Assembly: GCA_900548355.1 (NCBI GenBank)
Contig: URKR01000005.1
Location: 69,327-133,326 of the forward strand
Length of the DNA: 64,000 nucleotides
Source: an uncultured Oscillospiraceae bacterium
GTDB lineage: Bacteria; Bacillota; Clostridia; Oscillospirales; Ruminococcaceae
Direction of reading: 5' to 3'
Shown here: piece by piece, positions 59,563 through 64,000 of the stretch
Layout: each line of letters begins with the position of its first letter
How positions within the stretch are numbered: the stretch's first letter is position 1
Position numbers and translations under genes: made by a program
Notes under the pieces: model-generated
Seen by the model: the letters and a program-made list of their open reading frames with translations, nothing else
Databases searched by the model: none
What the model was told of the DNA's origin: nothing

Positions 59563-60738
59563 ATGGATTACAATGCCGCCGCCCTTGCCATGCACAAGGA
59601 ATATCGTGGGAAGTTGACTGTCCAGAGCCTTGTCCCGGTGCGTGATAAAGATGCGCTGTCCACCGCCTATACCCCCGGCGTGGCAGAGCCCTGCCGCCGT
59701 ATCCATCAGAACCCGGAAGACGTCTATACCTATACCCTCAAAGGCCGTACTGTCGCGGTCGTAACCAACGGCACCGCTGTGCTGGGGTTGGGCAACATCG
59801 GCCCTGAAGCAGGTTTGCCCGTCATGGAAGGAAAGTGTGTGCTGTTCAAGGAATTTGGCGCGGTTGATGCATTTCCGATCTGCTTAAACGCCAAAACCAA
59901 GGAGGAAGTTGTTGCGGCGGTCAAAGCAATTGCTCCTACGTTCGGCGGTATCAACCTTGAGGATATCCGCAGCCCGGAGTGCTTTGAAATTGAAGCGGAG
60001 CTGGAGCGAGACCTGGATATTCCGGTCTTCCATGACGATCAGCATGGTACGGCGATTATTGTGCTGGCCGGTGTGCTCAACGCACTGAAAGTTGTGGGAA
60101 AAGATATTCGCGAAATCAAAATTGTCCAAAACGGCCCTGGCGCTGCCGGCACAGCGATTATCAAAATGCTCAAGACGGCCGGTGCGCAGGACATCATCGC
60201 CGTGGATGAACATGGCATCTTGATACCCGGCCGTGCGGCCGGGCTTGCGGGGCATAAGGCCGCACTGGCGGAGCAAACCAATCCCCGCAAAGTGACCGGA
60301 GGTTTGGCCGAGGCGGTGCGCGGCGCCGATCTTTTCATCGGCACTTCGGTAGCCGGTGCGTTGACCCCGGAAATGGCCGCGACAATGGCCCCGGACGCCA
60401 TTGTCTTTGCGATGGCCAACCCGACCCCCGAAATCATGCCCGATGCTGCCAAGGCGGCTGGTGTGCGGGTGGTCGGCACCGGGCGCAGTGATTTCCCGAA
60501 CCAGGTCAACAATGTTCTGGCTTTCCCGGGCATCTTTAAAGGGGCTCTGTCTGTGCGCGCGCGCGATATCAATGATGCTATGAAGTTGGCGGCCGCCAGG
60601 GCGCTGGCTGCCCTGGTTCCGCAGAAGGAACTCAGCGAAGAAAACATCCTGCCCAAAGCCTTTGACCCGCGGGTAGCCCCCGCCGTGGCCGACGCGGTGG
60701 CGCAAGCCGCCCGGGAAAGCGGCGTGGCGCGTGTATGA
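59563..60738 (+). CDS. NAD(P)-dependent malic enzyme
   Basis: 391 residues, the short bacterial form. It oxidatively decarboxylates malate to pyruvate. TAYTPGVAEPCRRI, GLGNIGPEAGLPVMEGK, INLEDIRSPECFEIE, and FHDDQHGTAI are family motifs; GPGAAGTAI is the dinucleotide site. Stop overlaps the start of the fumarase alpha gene (ATGA). With fumarase it joins fumarate, malate and pyruvate. Confidence 0.95.
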   Translation: MDYNAAALAMHKEYRGKLTVQSLVPVRDKDALSTAYTPGVAEPCRRIHQNPEDVYTYTLKGRTVAVVTNGTAVLGLGNIGPEAGLPVMEGKCVLFKEFGAVDAFPICLNAKTKEEVVAAVKAIAPTFGGINLEDIRSPECFEIEAELERDLDIPVFHDDQHGTAIIVLAGVLNALKVVGKDIREIKIVQNGPGAAGTAIIKMLKTAGAQDIIAVDEHGILIPGRAAGLAGHKAALAEQTNPRKVTGGLAEAVRGADLFIGTSVAGALTPEMAATMAPDAIVFAMANPTPEIMPDAAKAAGVRVVGTGRSDFPNQVNNVLAFPGIFKGALSVRARDINDAMKLAAARALAALVPQKELSEENILPKAFDPRVAPAVADAVAQAARESGVARV

Positions 60739-61577
60739 TACGGGAACTGGAAACCACCGCGATCTCACAGGCGGTATATGCGCTTTGCCTGCAAGCAAAC
60801 AAGACCTTGCCGGACGACCTGAAGGCCGCGCTGATCAGCGCGCGTGAAGCCGAGCCCTGGCCGCTGGCCCAAGACACGCTGAGCCTGTTGGAGGACAATC
60901 TCTGTGCGGCTGCCCAAAATGACCTGCCGATCTGCCAGGATACCGGCATGGCTTGTGTTTTTATCGAGCTTGGGCGGGACGTGCACCTTAACGGTGATCT
61001 GCAGGCGGCTGTGGATGCCGGCGTGCGCCGCGCCTACACCGAAGGCTACTTGCGGAAAAGCATCACCGCTGATCCGCTGCAGCGTCGGAACACAGAGGAC
61101 AACACCCCTGCTTTCCTCACAGTGCATCTTGTGGAAGGGGCGCAGTGCTCCATCACGGTAGCCCCCAAAGGTGCCGGAAGCGAGAACATGAGCCGCCTGG
61201 CAATGCTCAAGCCGGCCGACGGTGTCGAAGGGGTAAAGGCGTTTGTTCTTGAAACGGTGCGCCAGGCCGGGGCAAACCCCTGTCCGCCAATTGTGCTCGG
61301 CATTGGCATTGGCGGCAGTTTTGACAAATGTGCGGCGCTGGCCAAACGGGCGTTGCTTCGCCCGCTTGATATCCCGAACGCAGACCCGTATTACGCCGCG
61401 CTGGAACAAGAACTGCTGCAAAAGGTTAACGCGCTTGGCATCGGCCCGCAGGGTTTCGGCGGGGCCACTACCTGCCTGGGCGTCTCGATTGAGCAGGCGC
61501 CAACCCACGTTGCGTGCCTGCCGGTTGCGGTCAATATCAGCTGTCATGTTACCCGCCGGGCCAGCTGTGTTTTGTAA
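60735..61577 (+). CDS. Fumarate hydratase, alpha subunit (class I, iron-sulfur)
   Basis: 280 residues. QDTGMACVFIELG, GGSFDKCAALAKRAL, and GPQGFGGATTCLGV include the cysteines for the [4Fe-4S] cluster. Together with the beta subunit it interconverts fumarate and malate. It overlaps the malic enzyme gene by four bases. Confidence 0.93.
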   Translation: MIRELETTAISQAVYALCLQANKTLPDDLKAALISAREAEPWPLAQDTLSLLEDNLCAAAQNDLPICQDTGMACVFIELGRDVHLNGDLQAAVDAGVRRAYTEGYLRKSITADPLQRRNTEDNTPAFLTVHLVEGAQCSITVAPKGAGSENMSRLAMLKPADGVEGVKAFVLETVRQAGANPCPPIVLGIGIGGSFDKCAALAKRALLRPLDIPNADPYYAALEQELLQKVNALGIGPQGFGGATTCLGVSIEQAPTHVACLPVAVNISCHVTRRASCVL

Positions 61578-61592
61578 GGAAGGGGACGGACC

Positions 61593-61787
61593 ATGGAATT
61601 CAGAAAGAACGCCCCGGCAAAGCAGCGCGGTCCGCGTGCAAATTCTCGTATCGATATCCCGCTGGAGGAAACTTCGCGCCAGCGGCCGGAAATCAAAGTG
61701 ATAGACCGTATGCTTGAAAATATGGTCAATCGCCACCACGAAAAAGTCAAGACGGCGCATCGGCGTGCGCGGCAGGGAGGCCAATGA
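61593..61787 (+). CDS. Unknown small basic protein between the fumarase subunits
   Basis: 64 residues, strongly basic, starting at ATG 61593 behind AAGGAAGGGG. The first 20 residues look flexible (RKNAPAKQRGPRANSR), the rest is probably helical (VIDRMLENMVNRHHEKVKTAHRR). The stop overlaps the fumarase beta start (ATGATG at 61784). It is real by its ribosome site and tight fit, but I do not recognise a family. It may help the subunits assemble. Confidence 0.7.
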   Translation: MEFRKNAPAKQRGPRANSRIDIPLEETSRQRPEIKVIDRMLENMVNRHHEKVKTAHRRARQGGQ

Positions 61788-62350
61788 TGGAATATCGACT
61801 GAGCACACCACTGACGCGCGAAGCGCTCGCCCCTTTGCGGGCAGGGGATACGGTGCGTCTGTCCGGCGTTGTGTATACGGCGCGGGACGCTGCCCATGGG
61901 CGCATGGAAGATCTCCTGAAAGAGGGAAAGTCGCTTCCGTTTCCGATTGAGGGCGCCGCCATCTACTATGTCGGCCCTACGCCGGAACGCCCCGGCCAGG
62001 TCGTTGGGGCGGCGGGCCCCACCACGGCAGGCCGGATGGACCGTTTTACCCCGCGCCTGCTGGATTTGGGGCTTGCCTGTATGATCGGCAAAGGCAAGCG
62101 GGACGCCGCGGTCAAGCAGGCGGTTGTGCGCAACGGTGCAGTTTATTTGGCGGCAATTGGCGGCGCAGGTGCGCTGATGGCCGCAAGCATTGAGCACTGT
62201 GAAATCATTGCCTGGCCGGACCTTGGCTGTGAGGCTGTCCGTAAACTGGTTGTCCGGGATATGCCGCTGACCGTGTTGCTTGACGCGCATGGCGGAGACT
62301 TGTATGAAAGTGGCCCGGCCGCCTACCTCGCCAGTCTGAACCGAGAGTAA
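61784..62350 (+). CDS. Fumarate hydratase, beta subunit (class I)
   Basis: 188 residues. LRAGDTVRLSGVVYTARDAAH, YYVGPTP, GPTTAGRMD, IGKGKRD, and AAIGGAGALMA are family segments. It closes the active site of the alpha subunit. Two ATGs (61784, 61787); the first overlaps the preceding gene's stop. Confidence 0.94.
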   Translation: MMEYRLSTPLTREALAPLRAGDTVRLSGVVYTARDAAHGRMEDLLKEGKSLPFPIEGAAIYYVGPTPERPGQVVGAAGPTTAGRMDRFTPRLLDLGLACMIGKGKRDAAVKQAVVRNGAVYLAAIGGAGALMAASIEHCEIIAWPDLGCEAVRKLVVRDMPLTVLLDAHGGDLYESGPAAYLASLNRE

Positions 62351-62401
62351 CAGCCGCATTCCTGCTGTGCGCAGACCGGCAGGGTAAAGGAGGAAAACGG
62401 T

Positions 62402-63208
62402 ATGAAGCCGATCCGTAAGCGTGCAATCCGTTATCTGGTTATCTGTGTGGCTGCACTGGTATTGGCCTGCCTGGGAGGCGGTTATTTGGTCTATTCCCGC
62501 CGGCAGGCCATCGCACGGGCTGAGGCAGAGCGTATGGCTGCAGAGCAGGCCGCAGCGCAAGCGGCAGCCGAACAGGCGGCGGCAGAAGCTGCGGCTCGTG
62601 CGGCCGAGGAAGAGGCGGCACGCCAGGCTGCGCTGGAAGCTGAGCGCCAGGCAGCCGCTCAGGCTGCTGCTGAGCAGGCGGCGGCAGATGCCAAGGAAAA
62701 AATTGAATACGGTGATGTGATCGGCACGGTCTGGGTTGAAGGGACCGAGGTGAACTGTGACCTGTACTGGGGGGATGGAACTTCCATTTTCCGGTCAGGA
62801 GCCGGATGCAGCGTTGAAAATGGCTGCGTTTTGCCCGGTGATAACGGTACCGTTTTTGTTGGGGCTCATACGGACACCTTTTTTTACAATCTCTTCGATG
62901 CCGAAGTGGGGGCGCTGATCCATCTGGACACGATCTATGGAGATTTTGTTTACAAGATCACCGAAACAAAAGTGATCTATGAGACCGAGGTCGACCAGTG
63001 CCGCTGGGGGGCAGAGGAGCCGAGTTGCATCCTTTATACCTGCTATCCGCAAGGCATCCAGACGCCAACCGACCGGCGCTACCTTGTTTATGCTGATCCG
63101 GTTGAGACGGATGAAAACGGCGTGGTGCCGAGCTCGCTGCCCGGCCTTGAAGAAAGCAAAGAGGAAATGGCAACGCCAACCGGTGACGAGAGCGAACCGG
63201 CTGCCTGA
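62402..63208 (+). CDS. Class D sortase with coiled-coil stalk
   Basis: 268 residues. A signal-anchor helix (residues 8-30), a long Ala/Glu/Arg coiled coil (about 34-98), and a sortase domain with catalytic His156 (GAHTDTF), Cys214 (LYTCYP) and Arg226 (DRRYLVYA). It should attach a surface protein to the wall or polymerise one. No substrate with a sorting signal lies in the window. The stalk would set the active site well above the membrane. GTAAAGGAGG precedes ATG 62402. Confidence 0.9.
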   Translation: MKPIRKRAIRYLVICVAALVLACLGGGYLVYSRRQAIARAEAERMAAEQAAAQAAAEQAAAEAAARAAEEEAARQAALEAERQAAAQAAAEQAAADAKEKIEYGDVIGTVWVEGTEVNCDLYWGDGTSIFRSGAGCSVENGCVLPGDNGTVFVGAHTDTFFYNLFDAEVGALIHLDTIYGDFVYKITETKVIYETEVDQCRWGAEEPSCILYTCYPQGIQTPTDRRYLVYADPVETDENGVVPSSLPGLEESKEEMATPTGDESEPAA

Positions 63209-63211
63209 GAA

Positions 63212-63240
63212 TTGACAAAACGCAAAAACACTGGTACACT
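63212..63240 (+). promoter_or_regulatory. Promoter of tRNA-Leu
   Basis: TTGACA (63212-63217), 17-bp spacer, TACACT (63235-63240). Confidence 0.82.
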
Positions 63241-63252
63241 ACTATACAGCGT

Positions 63253-63336
63253 GCGGATATGGCGGAACTGGCAGACGCGCTGGTTTTAGGGTCCAGTGTC
63301 ACAGACGTGCAGGTTCGATTCCTGTTATCCGCACCA
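63253..63336 (+). tRNA. tRNA-Leu (anticodon UAG)
   Basis: Acceptor stem GCGGATA with TATCCGC and an encoded ACCA end. The anticodon loop is TTTAGGG with TAG at 63287-63289. A long variable arm (class II) follows, and the T loop GGTTCGATTCC is normal. Position 31/39 is a T-T mismatch. A terminator stands directly after it. Confidence 0.95.
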
Positions 63337-63337
63337 G

Positions 63338-63372
63338 CATCCCCCGTCGGCTTGGCCGGCGGGGGATTTGCC
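63338..63372 (+). terminator. Terminator after tRNA-Leu
   Basis: ATCCCCCG-T-CGGC pairs with GCCGGCGGGGGAT (one G-T pair), then TTTGCC. Confidence 0.8.
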
Positions 63373-63551
63373 TATATGGAAAAACCGGCCGGTATGAGGT
63401 AAAATTTTCTCTGTGCTGATGCAAACACTTTGAATTGCATACCGTCGAACAAACGATGAAATTATCAATGCCAGAAGGGAAACGAACAGCACGCGTGGCG
63501 TCCCTCTCTTTTTCGGGCAGATAATGAGAGGATAATACCACGCCACTTTGC

Positions 63552-63557
63552 TATAAT
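63552..63557 (+). promoter_or_regulatory. Extended -10 promoter of the AraC-type gene
   Basis: TATAAT preceded by TGC (TTTGCTATAAT); no good -35. The 180 bp before it are AT-rich and hold no gene that I can support. Confidence 0.55.
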
Positions 63558-63582
63558 TAAAGCAGCAGGGAAGGGATTGGCA

Positions 63583-63975
63583 ATGGAATGGATTGAAAGA
63601 TTTAACAGTGTGATCAACTATATTGAAGAAAACATTACGCAGCAGATTGATTACGAAGAAATTGCAAAAATTGCTTGCTGTTCTTCCTATCATTTTCAGA
63701 GAATGTTTACTTACATGGCGGGTATTCCACTGTCTGAATATATCCGCAAGAGGAAAATGTCATTAGCTGCTGTTGATTTACAGGGGGGTGATAAAAGAGT
63801 TGTTGATGTAGCAGGAAAATATGGGTATAATTCCCCAACCGCTTTTAACAGAGCCTTTCACGCCATTCATGGGATTTCCCCTTCTGCTGTCAAGAGCGGA
63901 AATGTATATGTAAAATCATTTCCGCGGCTTTTGTTCAAACTTGTAGTGAAAGACCTGCTAATAAAAGTCAAGTAG
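63583..63975 (+). CDS. AraC-type DNA-binding domain, lacking an effector domain
   Basis: 130 residues from ATG 63583 (AAGGGA upstream). Two helix-turn-helix units are complete (IAKIACCSSYHFQRMFTYMAG and VVDVAGKYGYNSPTAFNRAFH), with the linker IPLSEYIRKRKMSLA. Relatives continue with a GyrI-like effector domain after the FPRLLFKLVVK region; here the frame stops after 8 further residues (DLLIKVK). It is thus either truncated by a frameshift or a stand-alone regulator. GC is much lower than in the rest of the window. A ribosome-site-like AGGGAGG at 63991 hints at a following gene. Confidence 0.85.
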   Translation: MEWIERFNSVINYIEENITQQIDYEEIAKIACCSSYHFQRMFTYMAGIPLSEYIRKRKMSLAAVDLQGGDKRVVDVAGKYGYNSPTAFNRAFHAIHGISPSAVKSGNVYVKSFPRLLFKLVVKDLLIKVK

Positions 63976-64000
63976 AAATTTCAGATTTTTAGGGAGGCGA

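Noticed and set aside
1-64000. CRISPR arrays, complete insertion sequences or prophage genes
   Set aside because: No regularly spaced repeats, transposase, integrase or phage structural motifs were seen anywhere in the window.

Overview
The window looks like a chromosomal segment of a GC-rich, low-redox gut Firmicute, most likely an Oscillospiraceae (Ruminococcaceae) member of the Faecalibacterium / Gemmiger / Subdoligranulum type. This is inferred from gene content and style. It has AAGGAG-type ribosome sites and textbook sigma-A promoters with 17-bp spacers. It carries late-sporulation genes (spoIVA, yaaL, bofA, a DUF3794-LysM coat-type protein), a group-B-like [FeFe] hydrogenase, a DacF-type carboxypeptidase, a class D sortase, and SdpI/SdpR, ECF and AzlCD proteins. 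I saw no outer-membrane genes. Most of the window is core chromosome. The last ~600 bp, right of a tRNA-Leu, is clearly more AT-rich and may be the edge of an acquired segment.

Layout. 1-1.7 kb: 5'-truncated polyamine-type ABC binding protein, then an acyl-ACP thioesterase. 1.7-1.9 kb: a compact predicted small RNA whose unpaired part repeats the 16S rRNA anti-Shine-Dalgarno tail. 2-3.6 kb: PadR regulator translationally coupled to a DUF1700/DUF4097 membrane protein. 3.8-7.4 kb: sporulation cluster. 7.45-7.84 kb: RNase P RNA (minus). 7.9-13.7 kb: RluA-type pseudouridine synthase, M23 envelope peptidase, murA, WalJ-type metallo-hydrolase, rlmH. 13.7-16.8 kb (minus): hydrogenase and mtaB. 16.9-24.3 kb: dacF, pgi, a small P-loop protein, DUF177-rpmF, DUF512 radical SAM, der, plsY. 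24.4-27.2 kb: FMN-dependent hydroxy-acid oxidase (minus) and PepF.

27.4-31.6 kb is the most interesting part: metQ-metN-metI-azlC-azlD, preceded by a leader that reads as a complete trp-type attenuator. It has a sigma-A promoter, a leader peptide with a Met-Met-Met-Cys-Met run, mutually exclusive 1:2, 2:3 and 3:4 hairpins, and a U-tailed terminator. No S-box or T-box was found. 31.9-33.1 kb (minus): cobalamin riboswitch plus terminator controlling a DUF4430 (transcobalamin-C-terminal-like) protein and an ECF S component, a likely two-protein corrinoid uptake module. 33.1-36.8 kb (minus): threonine aldolase, glyA, an orphan hisB, a FadR-type GntR regulator. 37.1-38.9 kb: an orphan Hsp70. 39-44.8 kb (minus): nucleotidyltransferase, then mreB, maf, dut, a small membrane protein, a U32 protein and zapA.

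45-51.1 kb: glycogen phosphorylase and a GH13 amylase, then NfeD and SPFH proteins. 51.4-54.9 kb (minus): ArsR autorepressor, SdpI and ABC exporter, with a palindromic operator just downstream of the promoter. 54.9-56.1 kb (minus): trigger-factor-like lipoprotein. 56.2-56.4 kb: an odd repeat with two promoter copies around a foldable core, ahead of DUF896. 56.9-62.4 kb: purA, a cation diffusion facilitator, then malic enzyme and a two-subunit fumarase with an unknown small gene between the subunits. 62.4-64 kb: sortase, tRNA-Leu(UAG), and an AraC-type DNA-binding domain lacking a partner domain.
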